From contig JANPWX010000073.1 of assembly GCA_024734555.1 (NCBI GenBank), forward strand, positions 2,393,192 through 2,457,191: a stretch of DNA of 64,000 bases, written 5' to 3'. The DNA is from Trochalopteron elliotii (lineage: Eukaryota > Chordata > Aves > Passeriformes > Leiothrichidae). The notes under the pieces were generated by a model. The model was not told the origin of the DNA and did no database searches. It saw only the letters and a list, made by a program, of their open reading frames with translations. The position numbers and the translations under genes are program-made. Position 1 is the first letter of the stretch. Every line of letters starts with the position of its first letter. This document shows positions 1 to 13,490 of the stretch, in pieces.

Positions 1-3000
1 CTACTACTACTTCACTATTTTATTTCTCCCAACCCCCTTTGGTAACATTCTAGGTTTACATACTTCCACACAGAGAAATCCCACCTTCAGGAAATAGAGG
101 CTTTTCCTAAAGAGACTTTTAGTGACATCAGCTTTTAATGACACTGGGTCCCTATATTTCATTCCAGAGATGAGACTTCCATCCTCACCCATTTATCCTT
201 TATATAATTTGCTGGATGATCTTTGCATCGTACCAGAGATCAGGTCTTTATTGTAATGTATATTACACTACCTTATTAGAAAAAAAGAGGAGTTATTCTT
301 CAGAAGAACTGGTTGCCAAAAAAAGAACATAAACAGAAGAAGAGGAAGAGGCACAGCAGAAGAGAGAGGGAGCACAAGTTGTGAAAAAGTTGATCTCATT
401 GGAACTGCTAAAAAACCAGTTCCCGTGTCTCAACTCCCAAATGATGCCATGCAAACCTCACATATCATGCCACGTGGTCCAGTCCCAGGCTCATTTTAAA
501 CCCTGCCTTAGAATGCTACTTTTTTCTATTTTATTCAAAAGTGCTTCCTGATTTTATACCTGAGTGCCCTTTCCTCTGGTGAAAAGCAGTGCTGTCTGAC
601 ACAGGACAAGAGCTCGGCTTTTGGTGGTGGTTATTGCTCTGTATTACTGTGACCATTTTCTTCGCTTTTGCAATGCCATTAAGGACTGAAGGAGGTGAGT
701 AGTTAGAGAATAATAGACCATTAGGGAGCAGCCCTGGCTGCACAATACATTTCAAGTACACCTGTGTTCACCTCCCAGTTTCATCTGCAGTAAAAGGATA
801 CCAGCACTGATACAACTGAAGCTTGCCCAGACACAAACTCTATTGGAAGCAGTGACACAAGTAGACCACCATGATCTTAGCAGAACCAGGATTTCATATT
901 CCGACTTCCTGATATGTTGTCTCATGTCATATTTGAGCATGGAACTTGAATAGCACCGTATGACATAAAATACGCTGCATACCAACAGATTTGTGTTGGA
1001 CTTGATCTAGTCATTCTGACTTCTTTATTCATATGGTTGAGCTGTGCAAGGAATAAATATCTCTGGTACCAGATTTAGAAAGAGTGTATTTCAGTGCAGA
1101 CAAGAAGATATTATCTGCTCTGGTGGCAGTATGGGGGATTGATGGCAGTTTACAAAATGCAGAAACTCTGTGTGTGTGTTAATCTCTGATAGGCTTATCA
1201 CTGTACTAAACTGCTTCCATAAATCGTAGGCTTAATGCTGCTTTCAGGTACACCAGCACACACCCAGTAACTCCTGGAGAATTTTAAGATATATAAATTA
1301 CAGCAAGATTTGATCCCTTGTAGTGTCAGTATTTTTTTAACACTCATCTTTTCAATAGGTGGAACACATAAACACTCGAGATTGTCACTTATCTCACCAA
1401 ATTAAGCCTTGCTGGAAGACAGCTGAAGGTATCCACTGAGTACAGCTAGGAGGGGCAGATTCCATAAACCCATTATATCGGGTGATTGTTGTGGCATTAA
1501 TTGTGACTGGGCTTGAGGTGTATATTTGCCTTGTTTTTACAGTATATGGCTGGTCAAGTCATAATGCGTGTAGTACTCAAGTCTGTGGATAAAATATGAA
1601 GTTCACAGAGGAAAAATAAGAACAGAATTTACATTTCATTCATTTTTTCATGTCTGCTGTTTCTGCACTCTCAAAAATCAAAATGCATTTGTTGTATCCT
1701 AATCTACATCAAGCTGTCCTGCAGGAACATTCATTATTCTTTTATTGTCAGCAAAACACATTGAAACAAGGATATTAAACATCTGGGCAACATACATTTA
1801 TGTGGCCCAAACGGCATATTCAAGTTCTAAGAATATAAGAATTTCTTTGGAAACAAAAGTAGTTTTCCCTCTGACTTGGAAGAGAAGCTATAAAATATGA
1901 GCTTGTACAAATAAAGCAGTGTGCTCTACCTGAGACAATGCATAGCGCAAAACTGTTACCTGGGAAGTGTAAAATCCTGTCCTCTACCACTAATTTAATT
2001 TCAAGTCTGATGAGGGCACTTAGACTTAGCTGGTTTGCTGTTAAGCCAGGATGATTGACGAAGAGACAAGCTTAGGACTAGAGATAAGACAAAAAATGAA
2101 TATTGCAAATAAAACCTCCAAAAACCACTAAACTTAAAGAACAAGAAGAGCAGAGATTTACAGAAGAACAGGGAGCAGGACAAAAGCAAAAAGGGCAAAA
2201 ATGTGTTGTCTTTCAGGACATGGGGTTGTTTTCACCCCAACAGAGAGGTCTCAGCTATGGTGGTGGTAGGACCAAAGAGGGAGCTGCTGTTTGCAGAGGT
2301 GTGAGAGCAGGCACAGCTCAGCTCCTGTGAGGCTGGTGTAAAAAAAATGAAAAGCTGGGAGGTAAGCTCCCAAGCATCAGGTCACAACCCCAGCCTCTCA
2401 AGGTTTTTTAGCCTCAGAGAATTTTCCTGCTGCCAGCACATTTTGGGTAAGAAAAGTGATTTTCTGCAGCAGTGGAAAAAGGCAAGAAAGGCAGTTCCAA
2501 AGGCTGAAAAGTGGGGGAGGGTGAGAAGGATCAGTGGCACTTTGGGTGTCATCAGTCTGATGGGAAGGATAGTAGATTTCAGGAGATGTGTGAACAAGAG
2601 AGGTTGGCAGTGAGATTTTCAGATTTATAGGAGATGACAGATGGGTGATACGGTCTGTCACCTTTCCTGCACTTCTCTTGCCACTTCACCCCCAATGCCC
2701 TTTATTCCTTTCTTACTCTCTGAAGTACATGGACTCCATTTCCAATGTGCTACCTTCTCTAAACCCCATAATCCCTTCCCTCTACCTGAGCAGCCTTCTG
2801 TCTACACATACTTCCTTCATCCCATCTATCATCCATCTGTATCCTATCCCACTCTGCAAGACAGCTCTTCCAGGCAGCAGAGATTGCTGTCATAGAAGTG
2901 GAGGCACAGGGGCAGAGCTAGGAAGGTGGAAATGGTAGAGGAAGGAGAAGTGGGTACAAGTGCAAATGATGATTGCTGTTGATGTAGAGGGCAACAAACG

Positions 3001-4000
3001 CAGTGTGCAGATTGGGCCTCTCCAGCTAGGAGAGAAAAGACACCTGGTTATCCTTTATGAAGCTTTGTCTTAATTCTGCTGCATGCCTTAGAGCAGTCTA
3101 AGTCACTGTAGTGTGCCAAGTCAAATGGGGATGGGCAGGGGCAGGTCTGCTCCTATCCAAAACACATGTGGGCGTTGCAAGTCACATATCCTGTAGCAGC
3201 TGTGGAGGCTGCAGCCTCCCTCCTGCCATGGGACCTCCAAGCCTGGACACATGTGGCTGGCAGACACAGGGTGCCAGAGAGGGACTGCGAGAAGTGCTGA
3301 ACAGGGAAGGTGAGAGATGTGGACACTGTGCCAGGCAGTGGGAGGTGGAGTAACTGCTGTGTCTCATGCATAAGGTGCACCAGCTGGCAGGGCTGCCAAG
3401 CCCCTGCCCGCCCTGGGATAAACAAGGCACAGACAAAACACTGCTCTGGAAGAAGATGAGGCTGAGAATGAGGTTAGATTCACGACAGCCAGACATATAA
3501 TTTTCATCATGCAAGACAGTTCTGTACCTTTTTTCGACATGATAAGTTAAGAAGCTTGGAAATAACCAGGAGGAAAAAAAACTTGTAATCGAGGCACTAT
3601 CACAGAATTCAAACATCCATGGCTGCCTGATAAAAAACATTGCCACTTGTTTTGTTGGGTAATGGAGAAAACCTTGTTTCTCCTTCTGTTTTAAACTGAA
3701 ATAACTTTCCTATGTGATCTTTCAGATGTCTTGATCACTTGGCATCATAAGTTGAGGTAAGTATGTGCCCACCGTACAAATTCAGCTGACGTACTTGTCC
3801 ATTCCAGAGTAACTGTATTATTGCTGTGTAATGACTTGGAGTCCAGTTTTCAAAAGCCCTTATCAAGTGGTTTAAAAACTTGCATCATACTTTCCAGAGT
3901 ACCTCCAGCACTTCTGACAGGAGATGTTTCTGAGTTGTGAGGGAATGGTTGCTGTATAAAGTAACACAAGTTTGATTTCTTTGGGGCAAATTAAATGAGG

Positions 4001-4054
4001 AATACAACAACAGTAGCAATAATAATAGTAACAACATCGTCAATAATAATGATA
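4001..4054. repeat. AAC/AAT-rich simple repeat
   Basis: An imperfect mixture of AAC and AAT triplets interrupted by GTAGC and CATCG. It looks like an old, interrupted trinucleotide microsatellite. Confidence 0.6.
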
Positions 4055-4980
4055 GAGTAGCACTCTTTTAGCTGAGCTCCAGTAACTACTGCAGTGATGC
4101 TGCTGCCCTCAGCTGCCCATCCTCCCCTGTGACAGAGCCTTCCTGTCACAGAAGCCAAGCCAATGGAAAGAGATACGTGTCTGGGTGCTTGGCTGTCCCC
4201 ACACTCAGTCCATGATGGCTCTGGCTAACACAAGCAGAGCTGAGCTTTAGCACACATTTTCCAGTGCTGCTCCAGAGGTAACAGCCTCCAGCAATGAGGT
4301 GGGCTGGACAGCAGGGCTGTCAGGGCAGCACCCAGCACATGAAAATCAGAGCTGTTGTTTTTAATGAGAAGAATAAGGATGCCTGTGCCATGTGTGAATA
4401 CATATGTCCCTAGCATAGGATTGCCACACTGATGACATCTGACAGGCTTTTCCATTGGGCAAAGCCCTGTGTTTGGCAGGGGGAAATAAACGTTTCCAGA
4501 GAAGCAGAATGAGTAACATCTTGTTAACCAGTAAGAAGAACAGTTGAAGCTTAAGAATTAAGTGATGGCCCCTTGTTTCAGGTCATAACCAGAGACTGGT
4601 GCAGAAATCGTTGCCCTGGGGTTGCTGCATATCCCCTGGTCCTGGGGTCAGCCATCACCCATGAGCTGAGGCCAAGCCCTGCCCGTCGCTCTGCCTGCAA
4701 AATGTCCACAGCTCTTCCTGTCAGCTGCAAACAGCTGTTGCTAGGGAACTGCAAAAAGTCAAAAAGACAGCAAAGGATGAGGGGAGAGCAGCAGCAGAGG
4801 GATGGCAGGCCGCAGCTGGCGAAGGGGGAGGTGAAGGGGGAAGGGAGGCAAGAGGGTCAAGAAAAAGGAAGGACTGAAGAGCCTGGGGTGGGAATTGGTC
4901 CTCATCTTGCCACAGAGAAGCAAGTCCCTGTCCCTCAAGGACTGTGTTTTCTTATAATCACTAAATAATTTCCCTTGATT

Positions 4981-5064
4981 TTGTTTGTGTGTTTGTTTAT
5001 GTGTGTGTTTGTGTGTTTGCATGTGTGTTTGTTTGTGTGTACGTATGTATGTGTGTTTGTTTTT
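4981..5064. repeat. TG/TTTG microsatellite
   Basis: Irregular alternation of TG and TTTG units with TATG and ACGTATG interruptions over about 84 bases. The open frame across it, rich in Val, Cys, Leu and Phe, is a by-product of the repeat and not a gene. Confidence 0.85.
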
Positions 5065-8000
5065 AATCTCTCTAGGACGAAGGTAGAATATCTTTTTATT
5101 TATTGTGCTTTCACATTATACTGTTTTGTACTTAATTATCACCTCACCCTTCATTTCTTTCCTCTCTTTTAATAAAAAAATTGCCACTCTTATTTTTGTT
5201 TTCATTCACTTTTAAAGACTGTTGCTCTTTTCCACTGAAGCATTGAAATTGTAGATATACCTCATCTGATAAATGCAGCTGAAACTAAAACAACAGTTTT
5301 CGTCTTTTGTCTTGAAATTTTCCTTCTTCCTGGAGTTAATGGGATGCTGACAGATGTTCTCTCTCTGGGAAACATCAGGGTTATAAAGTTATTCACCACA
5401 CAGAGCTACCTATGCTCCATTCAAGATCTGCCTTATTTTTCTAAGGGCCTTTTTCAAAGCCAGCTGAACCCAGCAGCATGTTGTCCCCATGCAAAACTAA
5501 CTTTGAATTAGGCCATATCACTACAAATTCCTGCTGACTCATAGGTCATATGTAAGAAATCTGCATGTGGTGGCATTTGACTCCCCACTGAAGAGACTGG
5601 ACACCATTAGAGCTGGTGCAGGTCTCTGCATGGGACCAAACCACAGCTCAGACTCTGGCATTAGGTCCTCTCAACAGATGCCTGGATGTCTCTGCCACTG
5701 CACTATATTGAGTGGGTTGGAATGTGATAAGTGATGGTGTTTGAATTAGGGTGGATTCTAATTGTGGGCAGTATGAAAGGTCTCTGAGAAAAAGCATCTA
5801 AATAAGGAACAAAATTATATAGTTCCTTGCCAAACTGAAACAAGGAAACAAAATATTCTTTGCAATTAAAAAAAAATAAAATAGCAACATCATGTGGATA
5901 AAAAGGTCAGTAACAAGATATATATGGATAAAGTCATTAAAGAAAATAAAATAAGCTATGTGCAGAGTTTCCAAACTCAACTGTGGTTGCAATACCTTCC
6001 AAAGAAAGCCATGATATATAGTAAAAAGCTCTGTTTTATTGGTTTCAAATACTGCAATGTATAATTGACTTATGGCAGGGGTGGGTGGTGGGATAGGTAG
6101 TATTTCACTTCCAAGTATTTGGTCCAAAATCAGCCTTGGTTAGCAGTGATTGAATGTTATTAGTGTTTGATGGGTCTCTGGTGGAACCTGTGAACTGCGT
6201 CAGAGGTTTCAGCGCACTTCCTGGAGGGCAGGTGCCCATACCACGGAAACCACAGCTCTTTGGAGCTCGTTACATTCACACTCACTGCCAATCTCACTGG
6301 AGAGGCTCACGGCTGAATGGAGCGTGGAGCACTCTCCATGCTGATATTTCTTCTCTGCCAGTCCTCTGCTGAGGAACAGTAAGGAAAATACAGGGCTCAG
6401 TGGCCTGCTGTTCCTGTCTATTTGTCAGAGCAAGGGAATATCTTTCAGCTTTTGGACCAAGTGCGATAAAGGAAGATTACTGATCTTGCAAAAACCCATT
6501 CTTCCAGGAGAGGAACCGGGGAGGATTTAAGCCCTACGTTAGTGCTTGGTATCTTGTTCCAAATTTGTCAGGCTTCAGGAAGAAAAATTCCATTTGTTGT
6601 GATCCTTATCAATCTTCTCTGCAGGACCAAAGGACCTTGACTGGGCTCTTCTGTAGTGCTTGCAGTTCTTTGTGACCAGAGGTACGCTCACCGAGAGGCC
6701 CAATTTACCTTAAGTATGCACAGAAAAAAAACGGTTTGATAGGAACCATGTAATTTTCTGCACTTGGAAAGCTCAGTCCATCCTCCCTACTCAGTGACAG
6801 GTGAGAGAACAGATCTCTGCAAATAAAGGCTTTGGCACATCAGGCTTGGTCTTTAGAGGCTATTCACAGAGCTCCATAGCTCATGTTGCTTACTGACATT
6901 TACGTTTTACATATTGCTTTCACCAAGCTGCTTCTTGGCAGGCTAATAAATCCTCCTGGTTTTTGATGGCTGTTGGTCAGGTTGTTTCCCCCTGCCATCT
7001 CCAGGCCTTGCTCATTTCCCTCAGCAACCAGGCACTTCTGCTTTGCTCCTGTATTCACAGGCACTTGGCCTTGCAGTATCTGCCAGGCAGTTCAGCACCT
7101 GAGTCTGTTATCCTAAGCAGTCTGTGTAGGGTGGCTTGTTCATTAATTGTTCATTGGTCTCTTTGCTGCCGTAGGAGGTATGCACTGCAGAAAGGCCTTG
7201 CAAAGACAAGGGTTGAGACATGTTGAGAAGGTTGAGAAGGAAGAATTGCTGGGCAGCTACTGTGTAAAAAGCTCAGGAATTCCCTTACTGCTGTGAAAAT
7301 CTTCAATAACTTATTCACCAGGGGCTGGATGACAACCAAAAGACATCACCCTTCCGACTTCCAGTGGTACCTTTTCGAAAGAGAAGCATTTGCGTGGAGA
7401 GGTAGCTGCATGCCAGACCTGTGACTACAGACTGGCCTTCCCTGTGTATTCTCCACCCTCTTCCTGTATCACAAAGCAACAAAATCTGGTTTTGAATCAC
7501 CCCTCTGAAGGAGTCTTCTCATTTTATTAACGATAAAGGCCACACAGACAAATGGGTTTCCTAACGTAGGAAGCATTCACCTCATCCTAAGAGGTGTCTC
7601 TGATAGAAGAAAGCAACATCACGTGTAGCCACTTGTGTCTCCCCACTGATCATTGAGGGACTCTGACTTGACACTTGCATGTCTGGGTTTTAGGTGGCTG
7701 AGCTCAGCTGAAACAAACCTTGTGCTTGATGGTCTCAGGATGACAGCAGGGGGGTTAAATGGTGGAATTATAAGTAATTTGAAGTTACGGTTGTCTTCTT
7801 AAAGTTTCAGTATTTCCTGAAGATAATTAATAGATCCCAGTATTATCCAGCAGGTCAATTTTGTCAGATATGATAAATTATGAACTAAACCAGAATACTA
7901 CTTTTTGTGTGCAGAAGTGGTTCTCTGGGACCACAGAGAATGAGTAAGCTTTGAATTGGAAAGGAATAGAGTTGATACTAATTGACTAGTTGTTTTTGTC

Positions 8001-11000
8001 CTGAGCAGGTGGAAAAGTGCAGCTGTGGTTGCTGTCAATATGAGACAACAGCATGGTCAGTGGGGTATAAAGCAGTAAATGGTGAAAGATTGATTTGTGC
8101 TACCTAACAGACTGAATAACAAAAGGGCCATGGTTTGATCAGATATTGTAGAGGTGAGAGCTCCTGCATCAAGAGCAGCAAAGCCTTAGCCAGAGCAATG
8201 GCAACTGGAGAGGAACTGGACAGGCCCTCCAGAATGCCAGTGCTGACAAAGCAATATTTTGTAACAGGGAGAGCCTCAGCCAAACAACTGAGCATAATTC
8301 ACTGAAAGTAACATTTTCTCAGTGGCCTTTCATGTGAAGAGACCAATATCAGAGGAAATATGAAGAAATTGTAAGAAGGGCTTTGCAAATTTCAAGAAAT
8401 GCCACTTCTTGACACCCAGGAAGAGGAATTCTGTATGTCTGCATTGTAGTCTTCACCCCACACCAGTTTGCTTGGATTTTTTTTGAAAGAGAAGCATTTG
8501 CTTTTAAAGAATTCCCCTTTCACTGCATGCAGATATTTTCAGCTGTGATTTCTTTTTTATCCAGTGTTGAACTTTTGTACTGACTCACCTATCTATTCAA
8601 CTTGGGTCCTTCTAGCAAGCAGGTTCACATCATCTAAACTTCAGTTTCCCTCCTGTGATGAGGAGATGGAAAGTTCAACATAAGCAGTATCAGAAGCCAC
8701 AGTTTTATATCCTTTATTCCTTGGAGAAAATTAGACTTCAGTTTGGAGGACTTCTGGCTTTTGTGGTCTGTGTTTTTTACTGTTCTTATATTCCAGTATG
8801 AATTGAAGGTTTTGGGAAGGAAAACCCTGGAAGTGAAGTCTGTGGGAATTTCAAACATAAATGTATTTATTTCAATCATAGTCATGAAAGGCATTCTTGT
8901 TTGGTTGGTTTTTAATGTAGAACCAGAACAGGAAAATGCAGTTAAGATGCAGTGATGCCAAATGCTGTGGTAGTGATGTGGCTTGACACATTAGCTAGTG
9001 CTGCAGTGTAATAGGAATGGAACTCTAAAGCAAAACAGCTGGCACTGACAATCTGATGTCCACATTTACATGTTTTGTGGAGTTTAAGTTGGTTTAGCTG
9101 TAGTCTGGCTCCATGGGTTGAATGCCTGTTAGCAGATATATTTCTGGAACAAGAGTTTCCATTTAAATGGGAAAATAAACTAAATGGGGACAACAAGGAT
9201 ATTTACATCAGAAGTGCACCTTTGCACCAAAATAAAATGCTAATTCAGACTCGTGATACGTGGCCAGAAGTGTGCCTCCAGCTTTATAAAACAGAAGGAG
9301 TGATGTTCATTTCCTCCAAGGAAAAGAGTATTATTAGCCACAGTCCATTTATCTGCTCAAGTGCAATGTACTGGCAATTGAGGATGAATTCTGCATGCTT
9401 AGAAACATTAACACTTGGAAAGCATATAGGAATGCCCTAAAAAGAAACATACCCTATGTTAACTATACTCTCTGTGCTTTAATGATCCACCCACGTCCAA
9501 ATGTTGCCTCCCTCTTTTTTTAATCCTTCTTTGGCCGTGTGCCACCTTCACTTGAAAAAAAAGTAGCTTTTTCCTTTGAATTACGTGTGGTTGAGAGCCC
9601 CTCACTAAATGCTGAGAACCCTCAGTGCCTGCTGACTCTGGTGAAAACTGATGGCACTCAACACTCTGTAAAAGAGCACAGTCTCCTGCCTGTTAGCAAA
9701 GATGTGGAGGGCAAATGGCTGTGTGGGTGTGAGCATGTCTACAGGGAAAAGAGGAAGCAGCTGTGTGTGAGAAAAAAAGAATGACCAAGGAAAAGAGTTG
9801 TGTGTATGTGATAGGGGGAGACTAATACAGTTAAAATTGAAGTGATAAATCATACCTGAGATCTCTCTTGAGACCTATAAATAGGAAACTGAAAAGCATT
9901 TCCTTCTATTTATTTTATAAGTGCCATAAACTTTATCAGCTTTTAGTATTGGAGACTCGTGCAATATTTATGGGTGGTTTACTTTAGAAGTTATTCAGAG
10001 GTTAGCGTCAGGAGGCTAATGAAAAAGAAAATTGGGATGGGTAAAGGAAAGAGGGCTTTTCCTACAGACCCATAATAACAAATGCATCACATCTGAGTTG
10101 CTTTGGCCCTCTTCCCAATATCCTTTGCTCCTGTATTTCTCTAGCAAATACCTACCCTGAGCTTCACAGCTCCACAGGGGATCACAAAGAGCATCACTTA
10201 TTGGTAAAACTGAAAAGAAAACTTATTCAGGAATTCCTATGAGGTGAATCACAGAAGAAGGAGATTGTAGAATAGGTCTTGCAAAGAGGAGAGGCTTTCA
10301 GAGATCTCAAGAGATTAAAGCATGTGAAAGTCCTCCAAATGGAAGAAAATCCCTGATCAGCCTCAAGTAGTCTTTAGTTGCAACAAAAAGGAAGGCTACT
10401 GTGGGAATGTCCTCTTACCCTGGAGAAGCTGATGGCAGTATTTTTGAACTGGTTTTGGTCTAAACAAAATAAACAAGCTTCTCATCCATCAAAGAACTTC
10501 ACACCAATCCCAGTCCAAATGTCTGTTTCCTAATGTCTGGAAACATTATTCAATTTCCCACACTTATGCAGTTTTATAGATGGCTTATTTATGCTGTGTT
10601 CTTTCAAATGGAGACAACAGCTGTTTTCAAAGTTTGGGGTTTCAAAAAAAGAAAAGAAATCTCTTCAGATTTATATCTGAATGAAAGAGCTTTCCAGAAC
10701 TTGCTGCTGTGTAGAATCTTCCTCTAAGAAGAAGTTGCAGATTGTTCACATAAGGAAATGGGAACATACAGACATTGCTGGGCTCAGTTATATGACAGAA
10801 TTTCCCCCAAAGAGCTGTGAACACAAGCCAAAATTAAACAGCTCCAGAGAGCACATCTTATGGGTGAGATAAGAGATTTTCACCAGCTGGGGAAAGCACT
10901 GGCACCAAAGATGGGATCAGCAAAGCACAGGGGCTCCGTGTTGCTCAGTTGTTTCTGTACACAGCCGTGGGATGAAAACTAGACTCAGAAGAGAACATGA

Positions 11001-11525
11001 CAGAGGGCAGCTCACACATCTCAGAGATGAGAAGACTAATCTATCAACAGCTCAGTCTCTTCACCTTATCAAGGAGGGAACCAAGAGGTGGCAAACTTAC
11101 TTGTAAACACCTCAAGAGAATTGTCCATTGCTTTTGGGGTCTTTAGTATGGCAGAGAAAAATGAACCAGCAAATCCTAACATTAAGCTAAACACAGACAA
11201 ATTCAGACAAGAAATGAGACCTGTTCTCTTTTTTTTAACAAATCTGAGAATGGATTACAAAAGTAGGCTGACTTTGGCACATTTTTTTAATCCTCAAATC
11301 AAGATCAGATGCCTTACTGGATGATACATTATTTTAAGCACACACAAATTACTGCACTCATTACTGTAACAGCTGGATAAATGTCTCTGACATGTGCCAG
11401 GTTAGATGATAGTATGTTATTCCCTTCTGTCCCTTAAACTGTAAGTTTGTGAGTAAAGAAATTATTTAATCCTGTAAATGTAAAACACGGCCTTTATTGC
11501 TTGACTGCAAAGACATACTAAAAAA

Positions 11526-11551
11526 CGAAACAAAACAAACAAACAAAACAG
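11526..11551. repeat. CAAA simple repeat
   Basis: Short imperfect CAAA/CAAAA run in A-rich DNA. Similar runs occur at 14041-14064 and 60366-60392. No transposon body was recognised beside this copy. Confidence 0.55.
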
Positions 11552-12567
11552 AAAACCCCAACCAAACACAAAACCAAATGACCCTTGTATGAAGTCATGT
11601 TGTAGGGAATATGGTATTTTACCTATGGCCTGACAGTATAGTATGGGTAACATTTTGGCCAATGGGAATTATGCCTTGAACTTCAAAAAGATTAGGTTTA
11701 AAATGCGTCTGCCAGCAACTCTGCATTGTTGTCACAGTTCTGAGAAATTTCCAACTATTCTCCAAGTAAATTCAGCTGTGCACTGCCTGCTTGTCTCCTA
11801 GCATCAGATGGACTATCAGCAAGTTTTGTGGAAGTCCTTCAGAGAGCCCAGGAACAAACATTCGAGGGTGGTCTTTCAGTAACCCTTTTTAATTGTACTA
11901 CCTCACAAGTTTCTGCTGCTATTGACCCTAGAGAAAACTTTGACTACATTATTTTTAAACAACCATTTTACAGATTAGTTTTTATTTACTTGGATAAGAT
12001 TTATCAAAAGAGCTGAGAGAAAAAATTCTGTAGAGTAAATAAACAATATGTGTCCCACAGGATTTTATGTCTAGACCAGACAGTAGGTTATGAAATAATA
12101 AAAGAGAGAAAGAGGAGGAAAAGAAGGTGTTGACAAAGGGGATAGAGGCAGTGTTATACCTAGAAAAGGCTAAAGAAAAATAACAATGACCTATAGTTCA
12201 GCTGTTATAAGACAAAGGTTCAGAGAGGGGAAAATGCTTGGGTTACTGGAAAAAAATGATTAAATTATTCTCCTTTTTACTGGCCTAAGGATGATGTGAG
12301 TGAATATGTTACTCTTCAAGCCAGATTCAGGATAGTGATGAGGAACAGTCCTTTCCAGCAAACAGTTTTAGCCATAACATAAAAAAATTATCTGCTGGAA
12401 GACTAAATCAATAAAAGGCAGTTTTCATAAGTGCAGTACATTCATGTTATTTACTGAAACAAGATGAAGCAACTCTCTTGCATATTATGCCTTTTAATTC
12501 ACGGAAAGGTTCTCACCTTCGATGCAGGGAGTAATATTGTCTAATTTAAGGGTTGTGTTTTAGTTTC

Positions 12568-13490
12568 TGTCAATGACTGGAGTGAAGGAGCAGATGCTCC
12601 TCAGCAAGTGCATTGATGACACAAAGCTGGGAGGAGTGGCCAGTTCCCCAGAGGGCTGTGCAGCCCTTCAGAGGAACCTTGACATGGTGGAGACAGGAGC
12701 AGAGAGGAACCTCCTGAAATTCAGCAAAGGCAAATGCAGTGTCCTGCACATGTGGAAGAACAGCCTCCTGCACCAGCACAGGCTGGGGGTGACCTGCTGG
12801 AATGAGTTTTATGGAGAAGGACCTGGGAGTCGTCCTGGTGGACAACAAGCTGTCCATGAGCCAGTGGTGCTTTGGGGGACAAGAAGGCCAGTGGTGTCCT
12901 GGGGTGGATTAGGAAGAGCATTGCCAGGAACTCAAGGGAGGTGGTCCTGCCCCTCTGCTCCACCCTGGTGAGCCCACATCTGCAGTGCTGTGCCCAGTTC
13001 TGGGCTCCTCAGTACAGGAGGGATTTGGAGCTCCTGGAGCTGGTCCAGCAGAGAATGACAAAGATGATTAAGGGACTGGAGCATCCCTCTTAGGAAAGGC
13101 TGAGGGAGCTGGGCCTGTTCAGCCTCCAGAAGAGACAACTGAGAGGGGATCTCACCAATGTCTGTCAGTATCTGAAGGGAGAGTGTCAGGGGGATGGAGC
13201 CAGGCTCTGCTCAGTGGTGCTGAGCAGTGGGACAAGAGGCAATGGGCAGAAACTGATGCCCAGAGAGTTCCACCTGAACATGAGGAACAACTTCTTTACT
13301 GTGGAGGTGTCCAAGCACTGGAATAGGTCACCCAGAGAAGCTTGTGGAGTGTCCCTCACCAGAGATATTCCAGACCATCTGGACACACTCCTATGTCATG
13401 TTCTCTGGGATGACTCTGCTTAAGCAGTGAGGTTGGAACAGATGACCCACTGAGGTTCCTTGCAACCCACCCAGTCTATGATTCTGTGGT
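12568..13490 (+). mobile_element. CR1 LINE, 5'-truncated 3' end
   Basis: This is the largest CR1 (chicken repeat 1) retrotransposon copy in the window. The left part translates to the end of the CR1 reverse transcriptase: an IDDTKLGG stretch where the family has its catalytic x-x-D-D motif, followed by a leucine-rich and KFSKGKC-like region, then after a frame change a C-terminal segment ending TKMIKGLEHPS near 13090. The rest is 3' UTR and stops in the family-typical TCTATGATTCTGTG tail at about 13475-13488. The 5' end of the element is missing, as is usual for CR1. Frame changes mean it cannot make a working enzyme. CR1 elements are the dominant LINEs of birds and reptiles, which supports the avian assignment. 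Confidence 0.93.
12573..13093 (+). pseudogene. Decayed CR1 reverse transcriptase C-terminus
   Basis: The coding remnant of the CR1 element lies in two frames. The first segment runs from 12573 and is CR1-like for about its first 50 codons (DDTKLGG near codons 16-22). The second is the frame of 12872-13093, which is CR1-like across its length and closes with a stop just after GLEHPS. The two frames differ, so at least one indel separates them. In intact CR1 this region belongs to ORF2, which combines an endonuclease and a reverse transcriptase. Only the part after the catalytic aspartates remains. It is a fossil and not a host gene. Confidence 0.85.

Larger units (their letters stand above)
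1..12567. other. Intergenic DNA, no gene seen
   Basis: No exon, RNA gene or transposon could be supported in this block. Open frames are short, occur equally on both strands and show no recognisable domain. What can be seen is simple sequence: an AAC/AAT-rich stretch near 4001-4054, a TG/TTTG microsatellite at 4981-5064 and a CAAA-like stretch at 11526-11551. Old, strongly diverged repeats or conserved regulatory elements could be present and would not be visible without alignment. Confidence 0.6.

Noticed and set aside
7377..8501. 17-bp exact repeat GAAAGAGAAGCATTTGC at 7377-7393 and 8485-8501
   Set aside because: Flanks do not align, and one such match is close to chance expectation in a window of this size.
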